Part shown: positions 54,355-61,809 of the stretch, one piece after another
How the letters are laid out: the number at the start of each line of letters is the position of its first letter
Numbering within the stretch: the stretch's first letter is position 1
NCBI GenBank assembly: GCA_023402845.1
Contig: JAEYFP010000028.1
Location: forward strand, 28,739 to 92,738
Length of the DNA stretch: 64,000 nucleotides
Direction: 5' to 3'
Source: Bacillota bacterium
GTDB lineage: Bacteria; Bacillota; Clostridia; Lachnospirales; Lachnospiraceae
Made by a program: the position numbers and the translations under genes
The notes under the pieces: generated by a model
Database searches by the model: none
What the model saw: only the letters and a program-made list of their open reading frames with translations
Told to the model about the DNA's origin: nothing

Positions 54355-55323
54355 TTATAAAGCGATCACCTGTTCCGCACTATCCAGCACGGTCTTTTGA
54401 ATACAGTCCGCAAAGGTTTCCGTTTCAGGCAGGGATATCCTTGCAGATTTTCTCCCGAGAAGAACATAACGTTCAAACACCTGTTCCTTTAACAGCATGC
54501 CTAGTGCAGGCTTTTGTTTAAGATCTTCCATCGTCTCTCCGTGCACAGTTGCTATAATCCGGCAGCCGCAGCGCAGCACAGTTCTGATTGCTTGTACATC
54601 TTCGATACTTCCGATTTCATCGACCGCCACGATATCTGGTCCCATGGCCCGCACTGCCATCATCATTCCCTCGGCTTTCAGACAATTATCAAGGACATCG
54701 GTCCTCATTCCCAGATCGTTCTGCATCAGCCCCATGTAGCAGCCTGCAATTTCCGAGCGTTCATCGATCACACAAACATGCTGCCCGCCATGGCCCGAAG
54801 CCTGTCTGACAATGTCCCTGAGCAGTGTTGTCTTTCCAAGTCCCGGACCGGAAATCAGAAGCGTATTGTAAAAGCAGCTGTTTTCATGCAAATATGGGTA
54901 AATGTCATCTGCCGCACCTTTGATTTCATGTGCCATGCGGATATTTAAGCTGGATACATAGCGGAAGGTTTTTACAAGGTTCTTTTCCGTTGTGACGCTC
55001 CCGCACACGCCGATCCGGTGACCTCCCTGTACGGTTAAGTATCCCTTTTTCAGTTCCTCCTCGTAAGCGTAAATAGAAGATCCGCACAAATACTCCAAAA
55101 TTTCCAATACTTCAGGCAGGCTGATCCGAATACCTCTTCCATAGTTTTTGGATAAATGACCTTCCTGGGATATTGTCCATTCCTCCAGCCCTATTTTAAT
55201 CAGAAGCGGCTTTTCTGCCCGGATTCTGATTTCCCGTACCTTTTCCAGCTCAAGAGAAGCATTTTCCAAAAGCTTTCGAAAGCTTAGCGGAAACAGGCGT
55301 AAAAAGTTTTCGGTTTTACTCAT
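54355..55323 (-). CDS. spoIIIAA: stage III sporulation protein AA (secretion-type ATPase)
   Basis: 322 residues; Walker A SGPGLGKTTLLRDIVRQ, Walker B IVAVDEIGSIED. Related to secretion ATPases. First gene of the operon. Upstream on the minus strand, CATATACT (55357-55364) resembles a sigma-E -10 element; the -35 is not convincing. Confidence 0.95.
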   Translation of the reverse strand: MSKTENFLRLFPLSFRKLLENASLELEKVREIRIRAEKPLLIKIGLEEWTISQEGHLSKNYGRGIRISLPEVLEILEYLCGSSIYAYEEELKKGYLTVQGGHRIGVCGSVTTEKNLVKTFRYVSSLNIRMAHEIKGAADDIYPYLHENSCFYNTLLISGPGLGKTTLLRDIVRQASGHGGQHVCVIDERSEIAGCYMGLMQNDLGMRTDVLDNCLKAEGMMMAVRAMGPDIVAVDEIGSIEDVQAIRTVLRCGCRIIATVHGETMEDLKQKPALGMLLKEQVFERYVLLGRKSARISLPETETFADCIQKTVLDSAEQVIAL

Positions 55324-55424
55324 ATTGATTTCTTCCTTTCAACCTGTCCTTAAGAAAGTATATGATACTTTGTCCGGTTTATTACTTGTATGCGATTAAA
55401 TACACCGAATTCTTTTGAAAGGTA

Positions 55425-55453
55425 TTTACATCTTTATTTCGAAATGTTATATT
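55425..55453 (+). promoter_or_regulatory. promoter of the glycyl-radical-domain protein
   Basis: TTTACA (55425-55430), 17-bp spacer, TATATT (55448-55453), with about 45 bases of A/T-rich leader and GGAGG before the start. Confidence 0.65.
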
Positions 55454-55506
55454 ATAAATATAAATAATAATAATCATTACTATTTTAAATAAAGGAGGAA
55501 ATTAAA

Positions 55507-55755
55507 ATGATGGAATATGCAAATACGGCACAGGTAGAGAATCTTGTCAGCTTATTGGACGGATATGCGGAAAAAGGCGGACATCATTTAAATGTGAATG
55601 TTTTGAACAGAGAAATGTTATTGGATGCACAAAAACATCCGGAAAAGTATCCGCAGCTGACGATACGGGTTTCCGGATATGCGGTAAACTTTATTAAACT
55701 GACGCCGGAGCAACAGAGTGATGTAATTTCCAGGACATTTCATGAGGGAATGTAA
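55507..55755 (+). CDS. grcA: stand-alone glycyl-radical-domain protein (GrcA/YfiD-like)
   Basis: 82 residues that look like the last part of pyruvate formate-lyase: GGHHLNVNVLNREMLLDA, then PEKYPQLTI, RVSGYAVNF and LTPEQQSDVISRTF. Gly57 in RVSGY is the radical site. E. coli YfiD (127 residues) works as a spare glycyl-radical domain that rescues oxygen-cleaved pyruvate formate-lyase; this protein is shorter, keeping almost only the radical domain. No pyruvate formate-lyase or activase is adjacent. Start chosen by GGAGG eight bases upstream. Often annotated as hypothetical. Confidence 0.9.
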   Translation: MMEYANTAQVENLVSLLDGYAEKGGHHLNVNVLNREMLLDAQKHPEKYPQLTIRVSGYAVNFIKLTPEQQSDVISRTFHEGM

Positions 55756-55765
55756 GAGCCAGAAA

Positions 55766-55798
55766 AGAGCCGGAGGAACATAAATTTCCTCCGGCTCT
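55766..55798. terminator. bidirectional terminator between grcA and pnp
   Basis: Perfect 13-bp G+C-rich stem (55766-55778 with 55786-55798). CTTTCTCTT follows on the plus strand and CTTTTCT on the minus strand. Confidence 0.85.
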
Positions 55799-55831
55799 CT
55801 TTCTCTTATGAAAAGACACTCCGCATGTATT

Positions 55832-57913
55832 CTACACGTCTTTGATTGAAAAGCTGATTCTTCCCATCTTATCTTTGCCAAGACATTTTACAGTCACCAT
55901 ATCTCCAAGTGCCAGAACATCTTCCACCTTATTGACTCTTGTTTTGGCAATCTTGGAAATATGAACCATTCCCTCTTTACCCGGGGCAAACTCAATGAAA
56001 GCACCAAATTCCTTAATGCTGACTACCTTGCCGGTAAATATCTGACCCTCTTTAAATTCAGTCACGATAATGTTGACCAAATCAACCGCCTTACTCATTC
56101 CCTCCGGATCGGTTCCGCAGATCGATACGGAGCCATCATCTGTGATGTCGATTTTCACGCCGGTCAGATCAATAATCGCGTTGATTGTCTTTCCTCTCTG
56201 TCCGACTACATCGCCGATCTTCTCAGGATCAATCTTGATCTGGATGATCTTTGGTGCAAACTCACTTACTTCTTTTCTAGGTTCGGCAATTGCCGGCTTC
56301 ATACAGGTATCCATAATAAAGATTCTAGCTTCGCGGCATCTTGCGATTGCCCCTTCCACGATCGGCCTTGTCAGTCCGTGGATTTTAATATCCATCTGAA
56401 TTGCGGTGATTCCTTCCGTCGTACCGGTCACCTTAAAGTCCATATCTCCAAAGAAATCCTCAAGTCCCTGAATATCCGTCAATAATACATAATCGTCATC
56501 CGTGTCACCCGTTACAAGACCGCAGGAAATACCCGCCACCATTTTCTTGATCGGCACGCCCGCAGCCATCAATGCCATACAGGATGCACAGGTCGATGCC
56601 ATTGACGTAGAGCCGTTTGATTCAAAGGTTTCCGATACACAGCGAATCGCATAAGGAAATTCTTCCTCGGAAGGAAGCATCGGAATCAACGCTCTTTCAG
56701 CCAGTGAACCATGTCCGATTTCACGGCGTCCCGGTCCTCTGGACGGTTTCGTCTCACCTACGGAGTAGGACGGGAAATTATAATGGTGCAAATATCTCTT
56801 TGACACTTCATTAGGATCCAGACCATCCACCTTTTGCATTTCCGAAAGCGGAGCCAACGTACAGATATCGCAAATCTGTGTCTGCCCGCGGGTGAACATC
56901 GCAGAGCCATGCACTCTCGGAATCAGATCCACTTCTGCTGCCAGCTTTCTGATCTGTGTGATTTCACGGCCGTCCGGACGCTTACGGTCCTTTAAAATCA
57001 TCTTTCTGACCGTCTTTTTCTGATATTGATAAACAGCCTCGCCAAGCACTGCAAGCCATTCTTCCTTATCTGCAAACGCTTCCTCAAGCTTTGCTGTAAT
57101 CACACGGAGATTTTCTTCACGGATCTGCTTTTCATCCGTAAATACAGCGTTTTCCATTTCCTCAGGTGTCACAATTTCTTTGATTGCCGAAAACATTTCC
57201 TCCGGAATTGCACAGCTTGTATAGCTATGCTTTGGCTTTCCGACTTCTTCTACAATTTTATTGATAAATGCGATGATTTCCTGGTTCACATCGTGAGCCA
57301 TATAAATCGCCTCAATCATCTTTTCTTCTGAAATTTCATTGGCACCGGCCTCGATCATAATCACCTTGTCGCTTGTGGAAGCTACGGTCAGATTCAAATC
57401 GCCGTTTTTCCACTGCTCCTGACTCGGATTGATAATCATCTTTTGGTCAACCATGCCAATCTGTGTCGTCGCACATGGTCCATAGAACGGGATATCCGAA
57501 ATACTCGTCGCAATCGCGGAACCGAGCATTGCAACAACCTCGGGACGGCATTGGGAATCTACCGACAATACGAGATTATTCAACGTACAGTCGTTTCTGT
57601 AATCCTTCGGAAACAGAGGACGCATCGGTCTGTCGATCACACGCGCTGTCAGCACGGCATTTTCGGATGCCCTTCCCTCTCTCTTGTTAAAGCCTCCCGG
57701 AATTTTGCCTACCGAATACATCTTTTCTTCGAATTCGACGCTTAACGGGAAGAAATCGATTCCCTCCCTCGGTTTATCCGAAGCGGTTGCCGTACATAAT
57801 ACGGTCGTATCTCCGTAGTGCATGAAGGCCGCACCATTTGCCTGTTTCGCGACTCTGCCCACATCAACGGTAAGAGTACGTCCGCCAAGCTCCATAGAAA
57901 AACTTTTGTACAT
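55832..57913 (-). CDS. pnp: polyribonucleotide nucleotidyltransferase
   Basis: Phosphorolytic 3'-5' exoribonuclease. 693 residues: RNase PH domain 1, helical domain, RNase PH domain 2 (SNGSTSMASTCASCMALMAAGVP, given here as SNGSTSMASTCASCMAL), KH with GDVVGQRGKTINAI, and S1 with GKVVSIKEFGAFIEF. AAGGAGA precedes the ATG. A long hairpin lies in its leader after the rpsO terminator. Confidence 0.97.
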   Translation of the reverse strand: MYKSFSMELGGRTLTVDVGRVAKQANGAAFMHYGDTTVLCTATASDKPREGIDFFPLSVEFEEKMYSVGKIPGGFNKREGRASENAVLTARVIDRPMRPLFPKDYRNDCTLNNLVLSVDSQCRPEVVAMLGSAIATSISDIPFYGPCATTQIGMVDQKMIINPSQEQWKNGDLNLTVASTSDKVIMIEAGANEISEEKMIEAIYMAHDVNQEIIAFINKIVEEVGKPKHSYTSCAIPEEMFSAIKEIVTPEEMENAVFTDEKQIREENLRVITAKLEEAFADKEEWLAVLGEAVYQYQKKTVRKMILKDRKRPDGREITQIRKLAAEVDLIPRVHGSAMFTRGQTQICDICTLAPLSEMQKVDGLDPNEVSKRYLHHYNFPSYSVGETKPSRGPGRREIGHGSLAERALIPMLPSEEEFPYAIRCVSETFESNGSTSMASTCASCMALMAAGVPIKKMVAGISCGLVTGDTDDDYVLLTDIQGLEDFFGDMDFKVTGTTEGITAIQMDIKIHGLTRPIVEGAIARCREARIFIMDTCMKPAIAEPRKEVSEFAPKIIQIKIDPEKIGDVVGQRGKTINAIIDLTGVKIDITDDGSVSICGTDPEGMSKAVDLVNIIVTEFKEGQIFTGKVVSIKEFGAFIEFAPGKEGMVHISKIAKTRVNKVEDVLALGDMVTVKCLGKDKMGRISFSIKDV

Positions 57914-57980
57914 ATTCCATCTCCTTTTCGTGTACGCATAAAAAGCATACCGGTTTTGTTACGGCAGAAGATTTAAAGTA

Positions 57981-58036
57981 CCGAAACTACTGAGGTACCT
58001 ACAAAGAAGGCTTTATCTGCACCTCAGTGGTCTCGG
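57981..58036 (-). ncRNA. long leader hairpin before pnp
   Basis: Arms 57981-57996 and 58021-58036 pair over 16 positions with one mismatch and one G-U, and the loop contains another short stem (AAAG/CTTT). It begins about 70 bases before the pnp start. In enterobacteria PNPase represses itself through a leader stem; a similar role here is inference. Confidence 0.5.
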
Positions 58037-58107
58037 ATATCCCCTCTGCCAGGTTGCTATCGCATTGCAGACTATTCATTCAGCTTTCACTTTTCTGCCC
58101 ACAATGC

Positions 58108-58137
58108 TTAAAAAGGGCGGATATAAAGCATCCGCCC
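58108..58137 (-). terminator. terminator of rpsO
   Basis: 8-bp G+C-rich stem (58115-58122 with 58130-58137), followed by TTTTT on the minus strand, 17 bases after the rpsO stop. Confidence 0.8.
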
Positions 58138-58153
58138 AATTTAATCTTAAAAA

Positions 58154-58420
58154 TTATTTTCTAATTCCAAGCTTTTCAATCAGAGTACGGTATCTTTCAA
58201 TATCATTTCTCTTTAAATAATCAAGTAACCCTCTTCTTTGACCGATCATCTTATAGAGACCTCTGCTTGAATGATGATCCTTCGGATTCACCTTCAAATG
58301 CTCGGTAAGTTCTCTGATTCTCTCTGTGAGGACTGCAATCTGCACCTCCGGCGAACCCGTGTCGCCTTCGCTCCTCGCATATTCATTGATAATTGCTGTT
58401 TTCTTTTCCTTTGAAATCAT
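58154..58420 (-). CDS. rpsO: 30S ribosomal protein S15
   Basis: 88 residues, exactly the usual size: GDTGSPEVQIAVLTERI, LTEHLKVNPKDHHSSRGLYKMIGQRR (shown as KDHHSSRGLYKMIGQRR) and LLDYLKRNDIERY. GGAGGAAG precedes the ATG. Own promoter, structured leader and own terminator. Confidence 0.98.
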   Translation of the reverse strand: MISKEKKTAIINEYARSEGDTGSPEVQIAVLTERIRELTEHLKVNPKDHHSSRGLYKMIGQRRGLLDYLKRNDIERYRTLIEKLGIRK

Positions 58421-58440
58421 AGTCTTCCTCCATCATCTGC

Positions 58441-58512
58441 CTTGAAGCAACGCTCCAAGCATTCCATCTCCTGATACTAAGACTCGGTCGGAGTGTCCGC
58501 CGTCTGAGTATC
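58441..58512 (-). ncRNA. structured rpsO leader
   Basis: Two stems: GATACTAAGAC/GTCTGAGTATC (58473-58483 with 58502-58512, one mismatch) enclosing a small hairpin, and CTTGAAGC/GCTCCAAG (58441-58448 with 58452-58459, one G-U). They lie between promoter and ribosome binding site, where S15 autoregulatory structures are found in several bacteria; binding by S15 is inferred. Confidence 0.45.
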
Positions 58513-58530
58513 GGTTTCACAACATGGAAT

Positions 58531-58559
58531 ATTGTAACATAGATATTATTTGTTGTAAA
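58531..58559 (-). promoter_or_regulatory. promoter of rpsO
   Basis: Minus strand TTTACA (58554-58559), 17-bp spacer, TACAAT (58531-58536). Confidence 0.65.
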
Positions 58560-58636
58560 GTCCGAAAATACTCACCGTTTACGCAGAAACAACGCGAAAA
58601 TCACAGCTTCCGCCATATATGATTTCTCATTTTCTT

Positions 58637-59569
58637 CTAAAGATGTTCCTTATGCCATTTCTCACCTTTTCGGATGTCGCTCTGCATCTGTTCCTTCAGA
58701 GACTCCACTGTAGGAAATTTCATCTCTCTCCTGACAAATTGGTACAAGCTAACATAGAGATAATCACCGTAAATTTCTTCGTTAAAATTATAGATATACG
58801 TCTCAATCCCGGTCACGGAATTCTCATCGGATACGGTAGGTTTGCTTCCGATATTTGTGATTGCCCTGTATTCCTGGCCCATGTGATTGACGCGGGAAAA
58901 GTAAACTCCATTAGGAGGAAGAAGCTTTTCCGGTTCCGGAAGCAGATTGACCGTAGGCATGCCGAGCGTCCTGCCAAGTCGCCTTCCATGTACTACTTTG
59001 CCGTAAAATAGATAAGGCCGCAATAACAGGTGGTTTGCCTTTACAATATTTCCGGCTTCAATCTCCTCCCTCACATATGTCGAGCTGATCTCCCTGCCCT
59101 CGTACAGCATTTTATCAACAACAACCGTATCGAATCCATACCGTTCCCCGAAGGCCTTCAGCAGCGCTGTGTCACCTCGCCCTTGATAGCCGAAACGGCA
59201 GTCCGTGCCGACAACAGCAGCCTTCATGTGCAGCCTGTCCAGCAAAATCCGTTTGATAAACTGTTCTGCTGATATGCCCGCCGCTTCTCTTCCAAACGGA
59301 AATTCGATCAAATAATCGACGGAAAGCTCCTGAAAAATTTTTCGCTTTTCTTCATTTGTCGTCAGTACCTTTCGATTCTTCCCATAAAAAACAGAGGCAG
59401 GTGGAATATCAAATGTAAATACCGCCATTTTAAGTCCCCTGCTTTTATATTCCAGCATTGTTTTGATGATTTCACCATGCCCCTTATGGATCCCGTCAAA
59501 TTTTCCGATTGCAACAACAGTACTCTCTTCTACCCGAAAATCCGAAGTGCCGCGGATAACTCTCATCAT
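58637..59569 (-). CDS. ribF: bifunctional riboflavin kinase / FAD synthetase
   Basis: Makes FMN and FAD. 310 residues: N-terminal FAD synthetase (AIGKFDGIHKGH nucleotide site, DCRFGYQGRGD), C-terminal riboflavin kinase (GRRLGRTLGMPTVNL and the GIETYIYNFNEEIYG block). The first two codons are both ATG. Follows truB by 22 bp, in the rbfA-nrnA-truB-ribF order. Confidence 0.96.
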   Translation of the reverse strand: MMRVIRGTSDFRVEESTVVAIGKFDGIHKGHGEIIKTMLEYKSRGLKMAVFTFDIPPASVFYGKNRKVLTTNEEKRKIFQELSVDYLIEFPFGREAAGISAEQFIKRILLDRLHMKAAVVGTDCRFGYQGRGDTALLKAFGERYGFDTVVVDKMLYEGREISSTYVREEIEAGNIVKANHLLLRPYLFYGKVVHGRRLGRTLGMPTVNLLPEPEKLLPPNGVYFSRVNHMGQEYRAITNIGSKPTVSDENSVTGIETYIYNFNEEIYGDYLYVSLYQFVRREMKFPTVESLKEQMQSDIRKGEKWHKEHL

Positions 59570-59591
59570 TTTCTCCTCTTTTCAAAGCTGC

Positions 59592-60485
59592 TCAGTTCTC
59601 CAAAAACATTTTGTATGGCTTAAAGCAGCCTCTGCTTTTTTCGTATTCATAAATACCCGCAAATACGCCTTTGGAATCATAGACACGCACAAATTCCTGT
59701 TCCTTCGGTACGCAAGAAGCCCCAGACTCCAAAAAAATATTTCCGTTATACACCAGACGATCTGTTTCCGGCTTTATGATAACGCGCTCATATGCTGCAA
59801 AGACCTCGTCCGTTTGAATGAGTGCTTGTTCCATGCCTCCCTGTAATATCAGTGCTTCAATCTCTCTCAGCCGCAGGCTGTTTTCCAATGTAAACATGCC
59901 TACACGCGTACGCAAAAGAGATTCCATGATACCGCCCGTATGAAGCTTCTGCCCGATATCATGGCACAGCGTGCGGATATATGTCCCTTTAGAGCAGGAA
60001 ACCCGCATTTTCACGCGGGGCAGGTTCATTTCCAAAATCTTGATCTCCGTAATTAATACACGCCTGGCCTGTCGCTCGATTTCTATGCCTTGACGCGCAA
60101 GCTCATACAGTTTCTTTCCGTTTACCTTCAGCGCCGAATACATCGGCGGTATCTGATCATATTCCCCGACAAAGCTTAAAATCGCATCTGTCACATCAGA
60201 TTCACTTACGACAGCTTCTTCTTCCGTAAGCACCGTTCCGAATGCATCTTGTGTATCCGTCGTCTTTCCAAGCAAAAGCACCGCTTCATACTCCTTGCTC
60301 TTGTCCGTCAACAGATTGCACAGCTTTGTCGCATTGCCCAGACATACCGGAAGAACCCCCTCCGCCTGAGGATCAAGTGTCCCCGTGTGACCGATTTTTT
60401 TTTGTCTGCAGATGCCACGCAGCTTTGCAACCACATCATGAGAGGTAAAATCCCGTTCCTTATATACATTTAAAATTCCGTTCAT
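59592..60485 (-). CDS. truB: tRNA pseudouridine-55 synthase TruB
   Basis: 297 residues; catalytic Asp in GTLDPQAEGVLPVCLG, SKGTYIRTLCHDIG. Overlaps nrnA by four bases. Confidence 0.97.
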   Translation of the reverse strand: MNGILNVYKERDFTSHDVVAKLRGICRQKKIGHTGTLDPQAEGVLPVCLGNATKLCNLLTDKSKEYEAVLLLGKTTDTQDAFGTVLTEEEAVVSESDVTDAILSFVGEYDQIPPMYSALKVNGKKLYELARQGIEIERQARRVLITEIKILEMNLPRVKMRVSCSKGTYIRTLCHDIGQKLHTGGIMESLLRTRVGMFTLENSLRLREIEALILQGGMEQALIQTDEVFAAYERVIIKPETDRLVYNGNIFLESGASCVPKEQEFVRVYDSKGVFAGIYEYEKSRGCFKPYKMFLEN

Positions 60486-61447
60486 GAAGTCTCTGCCTCT
60501 TTTAACTGCGATTCAATATGTAATGACAGGTTGTTCAGCACATCATAATAAGTACCGCTCATTGTGCACCCCGCCGCACGTACATGACCACCGCCGCCAA
60601 AATAGGAAGCAATCTCAGCGACATTGACGATCCCATTGGAACGCATGCTGACCTTATACTCCTGAGAGCGCGTCTCATAAAGAAATATCGCGCATTCCAC
60701 ACCTTTCGTAACTCTGAGCTGGTTAATAATTCCATCCAAGTCCTTGGAGGATACCTGATAAAATCCCATCATTTTCATATCCACAACGCTTGCAATGCAT
60801 TTTCCGTGCATAAAAAGAATACTCTCAAGCAGTGCACGGCCAAGAATCTGATTCTGCACATATGTTTTTTGGTAAAATGTTTCGTCTATGATTTGTGATG
60901 AATCAAAGCCATACTCAACAAGCTCGCCAACTGCCGCAAAGGATTGTTTTTTCATATTCGTATACTGGAACACCCCCGTATCATGGACAATTCCCGTATA
61001 CAGTGACTTTGCGATATCGATATCCATATACTGTTTTTCAAAAAGCCAAAACAGTATCTCACAGGTCGAGCTGGCTTGTACATCGAGCACCGACACGTCT
61101 CCGAATCGTTGGTTGCTGACATGATGGTCAATGCAAATCGTTTTTTTAGCCGCAAGAAAATATTCCTTTGCCGGACCAAGCCGTTCCACGTCTCCGGAAT
61201 CCAATGCAATAAAAACATCTGACACACCCTTGTCAGAAAATTCCGTATTAATTTCCTCATAGCCCTTTAAGAACGAAAAAATCTCTGCCGGCTGCTCCAA
61301 AAATACAGTGATTTGCGCAGACGGACATGCATTTTTTAAATAACCATACAATCCCAAACAGGAACCGGCGCAATCGCCGTCGGGATGCACATGTCCCGCA
61401 ATCCCGATCGTTTTTGCACTGCCGATTTCCTTTAACAGCTCTATCAT
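60482..61447 (-). CDS. nrnA: NrnA-family DHH phosphoesterase (oligoribonuclease/PAP phosphatase)
   Basis: 321 residues: HVHPDGDCAGSCLGL, ALDSGD, the DHHVSN motif, and DHHA1 domain with GGGGHVRAAGCTM. Degrades short oligonucleotides and 3'-phosphoadenosine 5'-phosphate. Confidence 0.95.
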   Translation of the reverse strand: MIELLKEIGSAKTIGIAGHVHPDGDCAGSCLGLYGYLKNACPSAQITVFLEQPAEIFSFLKGYEEINTEFSDKGVSDVFIALDSGDVERLGPAKEYFLAAKKTICIDHHVSNQRFGDVSVLDVQASSTCEILFWLFEKQYMDIDIAKSLYTGIVHDTGVFQYTNMKKQSFAAVGELVEYGFDSSQIIDETFYQKTYVQNQILGRALLESILFMHGKCIASVVDMKMMGFYQVSSKDLDGIINQLRVTKGVECAIFLYETRSQEYKVSMRSNGIVNVAEIASYFGGGGHVRAAGCTMSGTYYDVLNNLSLHIESQLKEAETS

Positions 61448-61455
61448 ACTGTCAC

Positions 61456-61809
61456 CTATTCTCCCTTTACCTCATCAATCAGCTTCGACATATTCATTCC
61501 ATACTCGATCGAAGTATCCGCAATAAATGTGATTTGCGGCGTGTTGCGCAGGTTCAGGGTAGCCGCGAGCTGATGTCTGATATAACCCTCGGCACTCCTT
61601 AAACCGGCCAGCGTCTCTCCCCGTTTCTCCTCATCACCCAACACGCTGATCCAAACCTTACATGTTTTCAGATCCGGAGCGACCTCTGCCGCTGTCACAC
61701 AGGTCATGGGCGCGATGCGCGGATCCTTGATTTGTACCCGGATAATATTGGACAGCTCCCGCTGCACTTCCGAGTTGATCCGCGTATTTTTAATGCTGTT
61801 TTTTCTCAT
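61456..61809 (-). CDS. rbfA: ribosome-binding factor A
   Basis: 117 residues, KH-like fold: REL SNIIRVQIKDPRI and FIADTSIEYGMNMSKLID (shown as IADTSIEYGMNMSKLI). One-base overlap with infB. Helps mature the 30S subunit. Confidence 0.95.
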   Translation of the reverse strand: MRKNSIKNTRINSEVQRELSNIIRVQIKDPRIAPMTCVTAAEVAPDLKTCKVWISVLGDEEKRGETLAGLRSAEGYIRHQLAATLNLRNTPQITFIADTSIEYGMNMSKLIDEVKGE

